Source: Capnocytophaga cynodegmi DSM 19736
Lineage (GTDB): Bacteria > Bacteroidota > Bacteroidia > Flavobacteriales > Flavobacteriaceae
NCBI RefSeq assembly: GCF_000379185.1
Contig: NZ_KB900705.1
Span: 1-47,496 of the forward strand
Length of the DNA: 47,496 nucleotides
Direction of reading: 5' to 3'
Positions 7,355 through 16,583 of this stretch are shown here, piece after piece. Positions within the stretch are counted from its first letter, which is position 1, and every line of letters starts with the position of its first letter. The notes below the pieces were generated by a model. That model searched no databases and was not told the origin of the DNA. It saw nothing but the letters and a program-made list of their open reading frames with translations. Position numbers and translations under genes: made by a program.

Positions 7355-7957
7355 ATGGAGAAAAAGCAAATTATTCAAAAAAGTTTGTTGAATAGCATAT
7401 CTTACACCACTTATCGGAATATGATTGATAAGATGGTTGAAGAGGGCAAAACCAGTGGTCCAGAACAAACACAAGCACTCATTGACTACACAGCACTTAA
7501 TGAGAAACGTTATAAAAGATTGGATAAAACTATAAAAATATCAGAAGAAAAGGCTGAATTTTTCAAGAATTATTCAAAAAGTGTTACTTTTCTTATAATT
7601 ACAGAAACTTGGTGTGGAGATGCTGCTCAGATAGTTCCTGTTATTAATAAAATAGCAGAATTGAATCCTAAAATTACGGTAAAATTAGTGTTCAGAGATG
7701 AAAATGAGGAACTTATGAATTTATTTCTCACTAATGGAGGAAAAGCAATTCCAATTGTTGTAATTTTAGATTTGGAGGATAATGTGTTAGCTTCGTGGGG
7801 TTCCCGTCCGTCAATTGCTACTAAAATGGTAGAAGATTACAAAGCTGAACACGGAAAATTATCTACAGAATTTAAAGAAGAATTACAAAAATGGTACAAC
7901 CAAGATAAAGGAAACAATATAATTGATGATTTTATTAAAATATTGAGTGAGAAATAA
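7355..7957 (+). CDS. Thioredoxin-fold protein with WCGD instead of CxxC
   Basis: Predicted 200-residue protein. The second half has a thioredoxin fold: a beta strand leading to TETWCGDAAQIVP, a later KLVFRDENEEL segment, and the cis-proline loop GGKAIPIVVILD. At the active site only one cysteine (WCGDA) remains where thioredoxins have WCxxC, so classical disulfide reduction is unlikely; a monothiol or structural role is possible. About 70 helical residues precede the fold. No signal peptide, so probably cytosolic. Similar WCGD proteins occur in other Bacteroidota to my knowledge, so this is a family trait. It converges on lpxB with only 18 nt between the stops. Confidence 0.8.
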   Translation: MEKKQIIQKSLLNSISYTTYRNMIDKMVEEGKTSGPEQTQALIDYTALNEKRYKRLDKTIKISEEKAEFFKNYSKSVTFLIITETWCGDAAQIVPVINKIAELNPKITVKLVFRDENEELMNLFLTNGGKAIPIVVILDLEDNVLASWGSRPSIATKMVEDYKAEHGKLSTEFKEELQKWYNQDKGNNIIDDFIKILSEK

Positions 7958-7975
7958 TTAATTTTTTTGAAAAAG

Positions 7976-9094
7976 CTATTTGTAATTAACAGAATTAATA
8001 ATCAACTCGGCGGTACGGTCACTAGCACCTGAACCTCCGAGTTTTTTTCGTAATTCACTATAATCTTTCAGCATTCTTTCTCTGTTATTTTTATCCAAAA
8101 TTTTATTCAATTCAATTTTTAAATTAGCTTTATTGAATTCATTTTGAATTAGTTCTGTAACAACTGGCTTATCCATTATTAGATTTACTAATGATATGTA
8201 TTTCAGATTAATAATGCGTTTAGCGATTTGATAAGATAGCCAATTTCCTTTGTAACAAACCACTTCAGGAACGTTAAAAAGAGCAGTTTCCAGCGTTGCC
8301 GTGCCACTGGTTACTATTGCGACGGTTGATATAGATAGCAATTCGTAGGTTTTTCCACTCACAAAACGGACATTTTCCTTATCAAGGAATTGTTTGTAAA
8401 TTGATAATTCCTGAGAAGGTGCTCCAGCTATTATGAACTGATATTTATTATAACTTTCTGTAATAGAAGTCATAATGGAAAGCATTTTTGAAATTTCTTG
8501 TTTTCGACTACCTGGTAAAAGAGCGATGACAGGGCGACTGTCTAATCCGTTTTCTTGCTTGAAAATGATTTCATCTACCTTTTCATATTGTGTGATAGCA
8601 TCGAGCAAGGGGTGCCCCACAAAATGCACAGGAAACTGATGTTTCTTTTCGTAAAAATCCTTTTCAAAAGGTAAAATAACGTACATATTATCAATGTCAC
8701 GTTTTATTGCTTTGATGCGATTTTCTTTCCAAGCCCAAATTTGTGGTGAAATATAGTAGTCTGTTTGGATTTTCTGCTGTTTAGCCCACTTTGCAATTCG
8801 CATATTAAAACCAGGATAATCAATGAAAATTAATACATCTGGTTGATAGTCAGTAATATCTTTTTTGCAGAAATGAATATTGTTCAAAATGGTTTTTAGA
8901 TTGGTAACAACTTCCCAAAACCCCATAAAGGCCAAATCACGATAGTGTTTAACAATCTTTCCGCCGACTTGTTGCATTTTGTCGCCACCCCAGAAACGAA
9001 ACTCTGCTTTTGGGTCTTTTTTTATGATGGATTTCATCAAATTGGCTCCGTGTAAATCACCAGAAGCTTCACCTGCAATAATGTAATATTTCAT
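7976..9094 (-). CDS. lpxB: Lipid-A-disaccharide synthase LpxB
   Basis: Predicted 372-residue glycosyltransferase (GT19) joining UDP-2,3-diacylglucosamine and lipid X into the lipid A disaccharide at the inner membrane face. Visible motifs: N-terminal IIAGEASGDLHG, FIDYPGFNMRIAKWAK, YYISPQIWAWKENR, LLPGSRKQEI and TSGTATLETAL. Length and motifs are typical. It follows the LptF/LptG-type permease by 17 nt on the same strand, so lipid A synthesis and LPS export genes are linked. Confidence 0.97.
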   Translation of the reverse strand: MKYYIIAGEASGDLHGANLMKSIIKKDPKAEFRFWGGDKMQQVGGKIVKHYRDLAFMGFWEVVTNLKTILNNIHFCKKDITDYQPDVLIFIDYPGFNMRIAKWAKQQKIQTDYYISPQIWAWKENRIKAIKRDIDNMYVILPFEKDFYEKKHQFPVHFVGHPLLDAITQYEKVDEIIFKQENGLDSRPVIALLPGSRKQEISKMLSIMTSITESYNKYQFIIAGAPSQELSIYKQFLDKENVRFVSGKTYELLSISTVAIVTSGTATLETALFNVPEVVCYKGNWLSYQIAKRIINLKYISLVNLIMDKPVVTELIQNEFNKANLKIELNKILDKNNRERMLKDYSELRKKLGGSGASDRTAELIINSVNYK

Positions 9095-9111
9095 CTGTTT
9101 TTGGGAAAAGT

Positions 9112-10551
9112 TTATTTTTTCTTTTTCAATTTGTTAAATAAACGACTAATTCGTTCAAATTGGAAAATAGGCTTATCTGTTGCCACGCGTGAAGTTAGGT
9201 AAAATCCTAAAGGTAACATAGCCAAAGTAGAAATCCACGGGGCAAGTACAGGGCTTATGGTATTGTTTTCTGCAATATTCTTGATGAACATACCAATAAA
9301 ATGATATGACAAAAAGAGAAACATTGCCACAACCAAAGGCAAACCAATTCCTCCTTTACGAATCAAAGCACCCAAAGGAGCTGCCACAAAAAATAGTACA
9401 AAACAAGCTACAGTAAGAGCAAATTTGTCATTAAGAATAATAATGTGCAGATTCATAAGCTTGTAACGATATTCCACTTCGCTTTGTCGAAATTCGAGGT
9501 TATCAAACTGACTTTTATTGTTACTAATAGCGACATCCCATACTTGAATTTTTTTGTAATCATCAAGGAGATTAGTTAAATCATCAATTGATTTTACATC
9601 AAGTTTTTCTTTGTTTTCAGAGTTTTTGTTTTCCGCTGTTGTACTCAGATTTAAAATTCCAGTACGGCGGAACATACTATTTCCTTGATCAGTCAGATTT
9701 TGTTTGAAGTCTGTTTTTAAAGAATCAATCGCATAGTTTAACTGACCTACATTCATCATTTTATAGGTTGTTATATCTGATTTTTCGTTAAAATCTACAT
9801 TATTCAGATGAGAAAGGTCAAGGTTAATAATATATTTTTTGAAGTGAACTTTCGCAAAGGGAAATCTTTCTTGTTGTGCATAATTTCTTGCTTTGATGTC
9901 CTCATAATAGGTACCATCTTCAAGAATTAATTGAAGAAAATCATTATTGTTTCCGCTTTTTAATTCTCCTTTCTCTGCATTGATAACCACTCTGTTAACT
10001 TTATCTGGAGTCTTTTTATGTATGATAACTTTTTCAAGGAATTCGTCATTCTCGCCGTGTTTATTGTTAACTTTTATGCTTATATCATCACCAATATTTG
10101 AGAAAATTCCTTCGGGAATAGCCATAGCAGGTTTTACTTTAGCAATGTTTCTTCGTAATGTATACGCTTCTCGATAAGCCACAGGAATAACGTTATTTAC
10201 CAAGAAAAAAGTAATCCCACTTAAAATTACCATCAGAATGATTAAAGGACGCATTATCCTCATCAATGAAATTCCAGAGGCCTTCATTGCGGCAAATTCG
10301 TAATGCTCAGCAAAAGCACCGAAGGTCATTATGGAGGAAACAACAACAGCCAACGGCAAAATAATGGGAATCAATTGTGGAATGAAAAGCAGTAAGAATT
10401 TACCAATCACCCATAATTCCAAACCACGCCCAGCAAGTTCATCAATGTAGGTCCAGATAGTTTGGAAAATAAAAATAAGAATTAAAATGGAAAGAGTTCC
10501 CAAAAAATTTTTTAGGAACTGCGTCAATATATATCTATCTAAAATTTTCAA
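9112..10551 (-). CDS. LptF/LptG family LPS-export permease
   Basis: Predicted 479-residue permease of the YjgP/YjgQ (LptF/LptG) family, which forms the inner-membrane channel of the LPS transporter with LptB. The start MKILDRYILTQFLKNFLGT and three N-terminal membrane helices, a large periplasmic beta domain, and three C-terminal helices (about 375-460) are visible. A low-complexity stretch rich in Asn, Lys and Glu (ENKNSENKEK) sits within the periplasmic part. It cannot be assigned to F or G from sequence alone, and no second permease is in the window. Between lolA (91 nt upstream) and lpxB (17 nt downstream). Confidence 0.93.
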   Translation of the reverse strand: MKILDRYILTQFLKNFLGTLSILILIFIFQTIWTYIDELAGRGLELWVIGKFLLLFIPQLIPIILPLAVVVSSIMTFGAFAEHYEFAAMKASGISLMRIMRPLIILMVILSGITFFLVNNVIPVAYREAYTLRRNIAKVKPAMAIPEGIFSNIGDDISIKVNNKHGENDEFLEKVIIHKKTPDKVNRVVINAEKGELKSGNNNDFLQLILEDGTYYEDIKARNYAQQERFPFAKVHFKKYIINLDLSHLNNVDFNEKSDITTYKMMNVGQLNYAIDSLKTDFKQNLTDQGNSMFRRTGILNLSTTAENKNSENKEKLDVKSIDDLTNLLDDYKKIQVWDVAISNNKSQFDNLEFRQSEVEYRYKLMNLHIIILNDKFALTVACFVLFFVAAPLGALIRKGGIGLPLVVAMFLFLSYHFIGMFIKNIAENNTISPVLAPWISTLAMLPLGFYLTSRVATDKPIFQFERISRLFNKLKKKK

Positions 10552-10642
10552 AGTTTACGTTTTACAATTCTCAAATTCGATATTTATTCAGTATTTTGCT
10601 GAAAAGCTCTTTTCAATTTGAATTTTCAGAAAGCTAAGAATT

Positions 10643-11287
10643 CTACAATTCTGAAATATAATACCCTTCCTTTTTATATTTTTCTTTGTCAAATTTGAAA
10701 AGATTAGCAGGAACAGGCTGATTGGTTTTAAAACTTGTTACGGTAATAGTTGTTTTTGTTCCATTTTTTCCAATTTCAATCAGGTTATAGATGTGTTTTG
10801 TTTGTACATCAATTCCTAATAAGATTTGTTTTATTTCAGAATTTGCTTTTTGAGGTTTTAACTCAATGTATTGAATTTTTCTTCCACGTACATTTTGCTC
10901 AATATCCCATTTGTAATTATATCCTTTTTTATAAAAAGTCAGCATCTTTGAAGGCGTGATGGCAGCATCATCTTCATTAGATGTTGTTTCTATAACAACT
11001 TCTTCATTTTCAGGAACTATTGTGTACGTTTTGTTTCCGTCATATATTCTTGTGGAGCCCAAATAGTTTAAAACATATTTGTTTTTGGCCAAAGTGACAT
11101 TTCCTTTTGTTTCTTGACTAATATTTTCAGCCATATTGTCCAAATTATACTTAAAATCAATGTAAATATTTTCGTAACTTGTGATTTTGCTATAAACTTC
11201 GTCTAACATTTTTTTGGCTCTATCGCTATTTTGTCCGTTTGCAAAAAATCCACATAATGCGATAAATACTAAAAATATTTTTTTCAT
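10643..11287 (-). CDS. lolA: Outer-membrane lipoprotein carrier LolA
   Basis: Predicted 214-residue periplasmic chaperone that ferries lipoproteins from the inner to the outer membrane. An N-terminal signal peptide (MKKIFLVFIALCGFFANGQ) precedes a LolA-like half-barrel: YIDFKYNLDN, GNVTLAKNKYVLNYLG, TSFKTNQPVPANLFKFD. Bacteroidota LolA proteins diverge from enterobacterial ones but this end motif is characteristic. It lies between ftsK and the LPS permease on the same strand, an arrangement common in Flavobacteriia. Confidence 0.88.
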   Translation of the reverse strand: MKKIFLVFIALCGFFANGQNSDRAKKMLDEVYSKITSYENIYIDFKYNLDNMAENISQETKGNVTLAKNKYVLNYLGSTRIYDGNKTYTIVPENEEVVIETTSNEDDAAITPSKMLTFYKKGYNYKWDIEQNVRGRKIQYIELKPQKANSEIKQILLGIDVQTKHIYNLIEIGKNGTKTTITVTSFKTNQPVPANLFKFDKEKYKKEGYYISEL

Positions 11288-11371
11288 TTCAATTTATTTT
11301 TTTGATGTTGTATTTGTTATATCAATAATTGTTCCAAAAAACTTAATTTATTAATTTACAATTAAAAAAGA

Positions 11372-13765
11372 CTACATTCCTTCCAAAAGTCTGTCCAAAG
11401 ATGTAATATCTTGTATTAAAACTTGTCTTGCTTTGCTTCCTTCAAACGGACCTACAATTCCTGCGTGTTCTAATTGGTCAATGAGTCGTCCTGCACGATT
11501 GTATCCCAGTTTTAATTTGCGTTGCAGAAGTGAAGCAGAACCTTGTTGCGCATTGATGATGATTTCAGCTGCTTCTCTAAAGAGTGGGTCTCTGTCTGAT
11601 GGATCAAAATCTAAATCAGAAACTTCGCTCTCGCCTCCAACATATTCAGGCAATAAATAAGCATCTGCATACGCTTTCTGAGCTCCAATATATTCCGTTA
11701 TATGATTTATTTCAGGAGTATCAACAAAGGCACATTGAATACGAATAGGCTCGTTACCTTGTGTGTAAAGCATATCACCTCTACCTATAAGTTGTTCTGC
11801 ACCAGAACCATCTAAAATAGTTTTAGAATCAATTTTTGAGGTTACACGAAAAGCAATCCTTGCAGGGAAGTTCGCCTTGATAATACCCGTAATAACGTTT
11901 ACGGACGGACGTTGAGTAGCTATAATTAAGTGAATACCAATGGCTCTGGCTAATTGAGCTAAACGGGCAATGGGCAATTCGACTTCTTTTCCAGCAGTCA
12001 TAATAAGGTCAGCAAATTCATCGACAACCAGTACAATGTACGGCAAGAAACGATGTCCTTCATTCGGGTTTAATTGTCGAGCTTTGAATTTGGCATTGTA
12101 TTCTTTGATATTACGAACCATTGCATTTTTCAGAAGTTCATATCGGTTATCCATTTCGATACAAAGAGAATTCAACGTATTGACTACTTTTTTATTATCA
12201 GTAATTATAGCATCTTCACTATCAGGTAATTTTGCTAAAAAATGGCGCTCGATTTTGTTGAAAAGTGTAAGTTCTACTTTTTTAGGGTCAACAAGTACAA
12301 ACTTTACTTCGGCTGGGTGTTTTTTATAGAGTAATGATGTAAGTACCACGTTCAAACCAACTGATTTTCCCTGTCCAGTAGCACCAGCCATTAAAAGGTG
12401 TGGCATTTTGGTTAAATCGGCAACAAAAGTTTCATTACTGATTGTTTTTCCGAAAGCCACAGGAAGCTCCATCTCAGCGTGTTGAAACTTTGGAGAAGTA
12501 ATCATCGAACGCATAAAAACCGTTGTAGGTTTTTTGTTAGGAACTTCAATACCAATAGTTCCCTTTCCAGGAATGGGAGCAATGATACGAATTCCTAATG
12601 CAGCCAATGAAAGAGCAATATCATCTTCCAAATTTTTGATTTTTGAAATACGGATACCTGCAGCAGGAACGATTTCATAAAGCGTAACGGTAGGACCAAT
12701 GGTAGCTTTTATTTGTGAAATTTCAATTTTATAGTCCTTAAGTGTTTGAACAATAGTGTTTTTATTCTCCTCTAATTCTTCTTGATTGATGATGATTCCG
12801 TTATCTTTCGGTTCAATTAATAATTCAATTGAAGGGAATTTATATTCACTTAAGTCCAAACGAGGGTCATATTCTCCATAATTTTCTACTAATTTTTGAG
12901 CTAACAATTCTGGATCAATTTCCTCTGTTTTTGGTTTTTCTACTTCAAAGTTAGGTTCTTTTATATTTGTAATGAAGAAATCATTTTCAATTTCAAGCTC
13001 TTGTGGTTTTTCATTTTCGATATTATCAAGAAAAGGAATTTCCTTTTTATGGGTGAAAACATCTAATTTTTCAGCTTCTTTTTCTTTTGTAAGAACACTA
13101 TTTTTATTGATTTCGATATCTTCTTTATTATCAGTATTTTTGATTGTATTTTCTACATTTTGTGTTATTTTATCTTTTTTAAATTTTGAAAATATATCAG
13201 AAAAAATAGCACTAACTTTTTCTGGTGTAAGGTTAGCTTTGAAAACGATGTATAAAGTTAAAAATAATAATAGAAGTAATATCGTGCCAAAACGCCCCAA
13301 ATAATCTTGAAGAAAATGATTGATTTCGAATCCTGAAACACCTCCAAGAATACTTGCTTTTCCTGAAAAGAAACCTAAAAACGTAGCAATAAAAATAGTC
13401 CATAGAGCTCCCCAAAACCATCGGTTCAGCATAGGAATTTTTAAGTTGAAAGTGATTTTTAGTCCTGAAAGAAACAATAAACTTATAGGAATAAGCGTAG
13501 CCAGACCAAAACCTTTATAGATGAAAATATACCCTAAATAAGCACCTATTTTGCTGGTAAGATTGTTTGCTTTCTCCTGCCGATTGCCAACTTCAGACCA
13601 AATACTCTGGTCGGTTTGCCAAGTAAAAAAATAGGACACAAATGTGATGATTAAGAAAAGGGAAATACCGATCAGAACGATTCCAAAAATTAATTTTCGT
13701 TGTTTTGATTTATCAGACTGATTTTTAGGTTTTTTATCCGTTTGCTTTTGCTTTTTTTGTCCCAT
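11372..13765 (-). CDS. ftsK: DNA translocase FtsK
   Basis: Predicted 797-residue septal DNA pump that clears the chromosome dimer/terminus region during division. Four N-terminal membrane helices (residues about 24-180) are followed by an acidic/lysine-rich linker, then the motor domain with Walker A GATGQGKS and Walker B VLVVDEFADLI, and the C-terminal gamma winged helix (SLLQRKLKLGYNRAGRLIDQLE) which reads polar DNA motifs. Length is typical of the Bacteroidota form with a short linker. First gene of the ftsK-lolA-permease-lpxB run. No clear -7 box was seen before it. Confidence 0.97.
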   Translation of the reverse strand: MGQKKQKQTDKKPKNQSDKSKQRKLIFGIVLIGISLFLIITFVSYFFTWQTDQSIWSEVGNRQEKANNLTSKIGAYLGYIFIYKGFGLATLIPISLLFLSGLKITFNLKIPMLNRWFWGALWTIFIATFLGFFSGKASILGGVSGFEINHFLQDYLGRFGTILLLLLFLTLYIVFKANLTPEKVSAIFSDIFSKFKKDKITQNVENTIKNTDNKEDIEINKNSVLTKEKEAEKLDVFTHKKEIPFLDNIENEKPQELEIENDFFITNIKEPNFEVEKPKTEEIDPELLAQKLVENYGEYDPRLDLSEYKFPSIELLIEPKDNGIIINQEELEENKNTIVQTLKDYKIEISQIKATIGPTVTLYEIVPAAGIRISKIKNLEDDIALSLAALGIRIIAPIPGKGTIGIEVPNKKPTTVFMRSMITSPKFQHAEMELPVAFGKTISNETFVADLTKMPHLLMAGATGQGKSVGLNVVLTSLLYKKHPAEVKFVLVDPKKVELTLFNKIERHFLAKLPDSEDAIITDNKKVVNTLNSLCIEMDNRYELLKNAMVRNIKEYNAKFKARQLNPNEGHRFLPYIVLVVDEFADLIMTAGKEVELPIARLAQLARAIGIHLIIATQRPSVNVITGIIKANFPARIAFRVTSKIDSKTILDGSGAEQLIGRGDMLYTQGNEPIRIQCAFVDTPEINHITEYIGAQKAYADAYLLPEYVGGESEVSDLDFDPSDRDPLFREAAEIIINAQQGSASLLQRKLKLGYNRAGRLIDQLEHAGIVGPFEGSKARQVLIQDITSLDRLLEGM

Positions 13766-13790
13766 TTATATGAAATTGAAAATAGAAATG

Positions 13791-13828
13791 AAAAAATTGA
13801 GAATGAATTTTCTTTCATCCTCAATTTA
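13791..13828 (-). terminator. Terminator after tpx
   Basis: On the minus strand AAATTGAG and ATGAA arms pair with CTCAATTT and TTCAT across one A-C mismatch (5' arm 13827-13814, 3' arm 13807-13794), 6-nt loop, ending in six T. It separates tpx from ftsK. Confidence 0.75.
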
Positions 13829-13847
13829 TTGATTTTAAAATATTGTA

Positions 13848-14345
13848 TTATTTCAGTTTTGCTAGTGCAGCCTCATAATTAGGTTCGTTCGCTGTTTCGC
13901 TTACTTGTTCAGTATGAATAACATTTCCTTCTTCATCTAAAACGATTATGGAGCGAGAAAGTAGGCCTTTTAAAGGTCCGTCAATAATTGTAACACCATA
14001 ATTATTTCCAAAATCTCCTCTGAAATCAGAAAGCATTACTAAGTTATCAATACCTTCTGCACCACAAAAGCGATTTAATGCAAAAGGCAAATCCTTTGAA
14101 ACACAAAGTATTTTTACATTTTTTAGGTTACTTAGTTCTTTGTGGAATCTGCGAACAGAGGCAGCACAAACTCCCGTGTCGATGCTTGGAAAAATATTCA
14201 AAACAACTCTTTCTCCTTTAAAATTGCTTAAAGAGACTTCTGCTAATTCTGTTGAAACGGCTGTAAAATTAGGTGATACATTACCTACCTTTGGTAACTC
14301 TCCTTCAGTATGGATAGTGTTACCTTTTAGTGTGATTGTTGCCAT
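13848..14345 (-). CDS. tpx: Thiol peroxidase Tpx
   Basis: Predicted 165-residue atypical 2-Cys peroxiredoxin that reduces hydroperoxides using thioredoxin. The peroxidatic Cys is in GVCAASVRRF and the resolving Cys in NRFCGAEGI, about 34 residues later as usual. N-terminal beta hairpin (ITLKGNTIHTEGELP) is typical. A TACCTTTG -7 box lies upstream and a terminator follows, so it is probably a single-gene transcript. Confidence 0.96.
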   Translation of the reverse strand: MATITLKGNTIHTEGELPKVGNVSPNFTAVSTELAEVSLSNFKGERVVLNIFPSIDTGVCAASVRRFHKELSNLKNVKILCVSKDLPFALNRFCGAEGIDNLVMLSDFRGDFGNNYGVTIIDGPLKGLLSRSIIVLDEEGNVIHTEQVSETANEPNYEAALAKLK

Positions 14346-14379
14346 AAAATTTTGAGTTCTAAAAATTAATGAATACGGG

Positions 14380-14387
14380 CAAAGGTA
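14380..14387 (-). promoter_or_regulatory. Putative tpx -7 box
   Basis: Minus-strand TACCTTTG matches TAnnTTTG, 34 nt before the tpx ATG. No TTG at standard distance. Confidence 0.5.
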
Positions 14388-14420
14388 ATATAAAAAAATG
14401 GAAAAGCGAAGAGCAAAAAT

Positions 14421-14462
14421 AAAAAAGTCCGTAGCTTAGAATATTTGTAAAAAACTACGGAC
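14421..14462 (-). terminator. Terminator after the YitT-like gene
   Basis: Eight-bp stem GTCCGTAG/CTACGGAC with a 20-nt loop; the minus strand continues with six T. It separates the YitT-like gene from tpx. Confidence 0.75.
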
Positions 14463-14485
14463 AAAAAACACTGTTTATATTTCAA

Positions 14486-15412
14486 TTAATTAAGCTTGTC
14501 AAATCCTTTTCCGTAAACGCCCATTACAGTCGCTTTGGTTACAAATGCTTCAGGGTCAATGCTTCCTACTAATCGAAAAATGGAAGTAGCTTCGGTTCGT
14601 CGTGCAATTACAATTACCACTTTCTGAGGTGTTTGAGAATACCAACCGAGACCATCAATTACTGTGCAACCACGTTTTATTTCCGTGTTAATGTGGGTAG
14701 CAATTTCATCGTAATGTTTTGAGAAAATGAATAACTGAACCGATTGACGAGCTCCATTTATAACAATTTCAACCATTTGCCACATCAAAGGCAAAAGAAT
14801 TAATCCATAAATGGTTCTTTCTAAAGTTTCTTTATCGCCATCTAAAATAAAATACGATGACACAACTATCAGAACATCAACGATTAACAAAATACGAGCA
14901 AGACTAATGCGATAATACTTTGTTACTAAAGCACCTATAATGTCCGTTCCTCCCGTACTTCCATTTACTGAGAAGACCAATCCCAGACCTGTACCGCAAA
15001 AAAGTCCTCCTACAATTGCAGAAAGAAATCCATCTCTAACTGGTGGGTTTTCAGAGAAATATGGCTGTAAGTAAGATTCCCCGAAACTCAGCATCAGTGA
15101 TAATAAACCTATTCCCAATAGTGTTCGAATAACGTATTGGCGGTTCACAGCACGGAAAGCGATTGCTAATAAAACAATATTTACCACCAAACTTGTTTTC
15201 CATATTTCAATGTCAGTTACATATTTAACGATGATAGAAACTCCTGAAAGTCCGCCAGTTACAATTCTGTTCGGTAGAATAAATCCAGTTAACCCAATAG
15301 TAAAAAGAGCTAATCCTAAAATGATTGTTAAATAATCCTTGATGTAAAAAGACTTCAGGTATTTAATGCTACGACTTTTATTTTTTTCCATACTTTTCTG
15401 AGATGTATTCAT
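14486..15412 (-). CDS. YitT family membrane protein (DUF161/DUF2179)
   Basis: Predicted 308-residue membrane protein. About five to six hydrophobic helices fill residues 28-215, with glycine-rich loops LPNRIVTGGLSGVSII and VNGSTGGTDIIGALV typical of the YitT family, and a soluble C-terminal DUF2179 domain (residues about 225-300). Physiological function of the family is not established; a transport or ligand-sensing role is guessed from architecture. It is transcribed divergently from nusB, and its -7 box TACTTTTG mirrors that of nusB. Confidence 0.9.
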   Translation of the reverse strand: MNTSQKSMEKNKSRSIKYLKSFYIKDYLTIILGLALFTIGLTGFILPNRIVTGGLSGVSIIVKYVTDIEIWKTSLVVNIVLLAIAFRAVNRQYVIRTLLGIGLLSLMLSFGESYLQPYFSENPPVRDGFLSAIVGGLFCGTGLGLVFSVNGSTGGTDIIGALVTKYYRISLARILLIVDVLIVVSSYFILDGDKETLERTIYGLILLPLMWQMVEIVINGARQSVQLFIFSKHYDEIATHINTEIKRGCTVIDGLGWYSQTPQKVVIVIARRTEATSIFRLVGSIDPEAFVTKATVMGVYGKGFDKLN

Positions 15413-15428
15413 TTGTTATTTTTTGGTG

Positions 15429-15436
15429 CAAAAGTA
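15429..15436 (-). promoter_or_regulatory. Putative -7 box of the YitT-like gene
   Basis: Minus-strand TACTTTTG followed by CACC, 16 nt before the ATG. The same 12-mer TACTTTTGCACC recurs on the plus strand at 15528-15539 for nusB. No TTG at the correct distance upstream. Confidence 0.5.
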
Positions 15437-15505
15437 TCAATATATTTCAATTGTAAAGCGTTTTTGTGGTCTTTTTTTTCCATATTCTCAAAATGAACTT
15501 AGAGT

Positions 15506-15535
15506 TTGTTTTTTTGTTTTATTTTTCTACTTTTG
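15506..15535 (+). promoter_or_regulatory. nusB promoter
   Basis: TTG at 15506-15508, 19 nt, TACTTTTG at 15528-15535: full consensus. Initiation near 15540 rules out translation from codons at 15506 and supports ATG 15590. Confidence 0.75.
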
Positions 15536-15589
15536 CACCAGAAAAATAATACTGATAATCAAAACCATATTTTTATAGTTCTTAAGTTT

Positions 15590-16534
15590 ATGTTAACACG
15601 AAGACATATCAGAGTGAAGGTGATGCAGTCCGTTTACGCAATGACACAAAGTCAGAGTCAGAGCTTGGACAAGGAATTAAAATTTTTACAAAATAGTACA
15701 AGCGATACATTCAAACTTTATTTGTTAACCTTTTCTCTTCTGAAAGAGCTTCATAATATGGCTGTTACGCAATTCGAAGTTGCACAGAAGAAATATTTAG
15801 CAACAACACAAGATAAGAATCTGAATAAAAAAATAGTTGATAATCAGGTTTTTAATCTCATTTCAAAAAATGAAATGTTGCAAGATGCAATTAACAACGC
15901 TCAAATAAATTGCTGGGATTTGGATAGCGAGTATGTTAAAATTATTTATAAAAAAATTATAGATAGTGATATATACAAAAGGTATGCATCTGAAAAGAAA
16001 TCTGATTTCGACATAGATAAGGATTTTGTTGTTGATATTTTCAAGGAAATAATCGCTCCTGATGATAAGATTTACGATTATATAGAGGGATTTAACTTAA
16101 CTTGGATAGATGATTTTTCAATAGTTAATACATTCATTTTAAAATTATTGAAGAATTTGAGATCAGATAGTAACGAAAAGTACTTTGTACCAAAACTTTT
16201 CAAAAATGATGATGATAAACTATTTGCAACTGACCTGCTAAAAAGGGTAACATTAAATGATGAAAAACTACAAAGCTATGTGAACGAAAAAACACTTAAT
16301 TGGGATAAAGATCGTATAGCTGTGTTAGATAATATAATCATAAAAATGGCTATTTGTGAGTTTTTGAAATTCCCAACAATTCCTGTAAAAGTAACTCTAA
16401 ATGAGTATCTTGAGATAGCCAAGGAGTATTCAACAGAAAAAAGTAGTATTTTTATTAATGGAATTCTTGATAATTTATCTAAGGAATTTCAAGAAAAGAA
16501 AGAACTTAATAAAATAGGTAGAGGACTACTCTAA
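15590..16534 (+). CDS. nusB: Transcription antitermination factor NusB (long Bacteroidota form)
   Basis: Predicted 314-residue protein whose ends match NusB: N-terminal MLTRRHIRVKVMQSVYA and C-terminal AVLDNIIIKMAICEFL...PVKVTLNEYLEIAKEY...FINGILDNL. NusB with NusE/S10 binds boxA RNA and promotes rRNA antitermination. E. coli NusB is about 139 residues; Bacteroidota versions carry a long helical insertion between the two conserved ends, as here. The in-frame upstream region to 15506 is excluded because it overlaps the promoter. Followed 49 nt later by yajC, a common pairing in this phylum. Confidence 0.92.
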   Translation: MLTRRHIRVKVMQSVYAMTQSQSQSLDKELKFLQNSTSDTFKLYLLTFSLLKELHNMAVTQFEVAQKKYLATTQDKNLNKKIVDNQVFNLISKNEMLQDAINNAQINCWDLDSEYVKIIYKKIIDSDIYKRYASEKKSDFDIDKDFVVDIFKEIIAPDDKIYDYIEGFNLTWIDDFSIVNTFILKLLKNLRSDSNEKYFVPKLFKNDDDKLFATDLLKRVTLNDEKLQSYVNEKTLNWDKDRIAVLDNIIIKMAICEFLKFPTIPVKVTLNEYLEIAKEYSTEKSSIFINGILDNLSKEFQEKKELNKIGRGLL

Positions 16535-16583
16535 AAAATTTCAAAAAAATAGATATAAAAATAATTTTAAATTAATAACAACA

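Noticed and set aside
13233-13421. Open frame overlapping ftsK in another frame
   Set aside because: Shadow of the ftsK membrane-helix region with no independent start signals or recognisable family.
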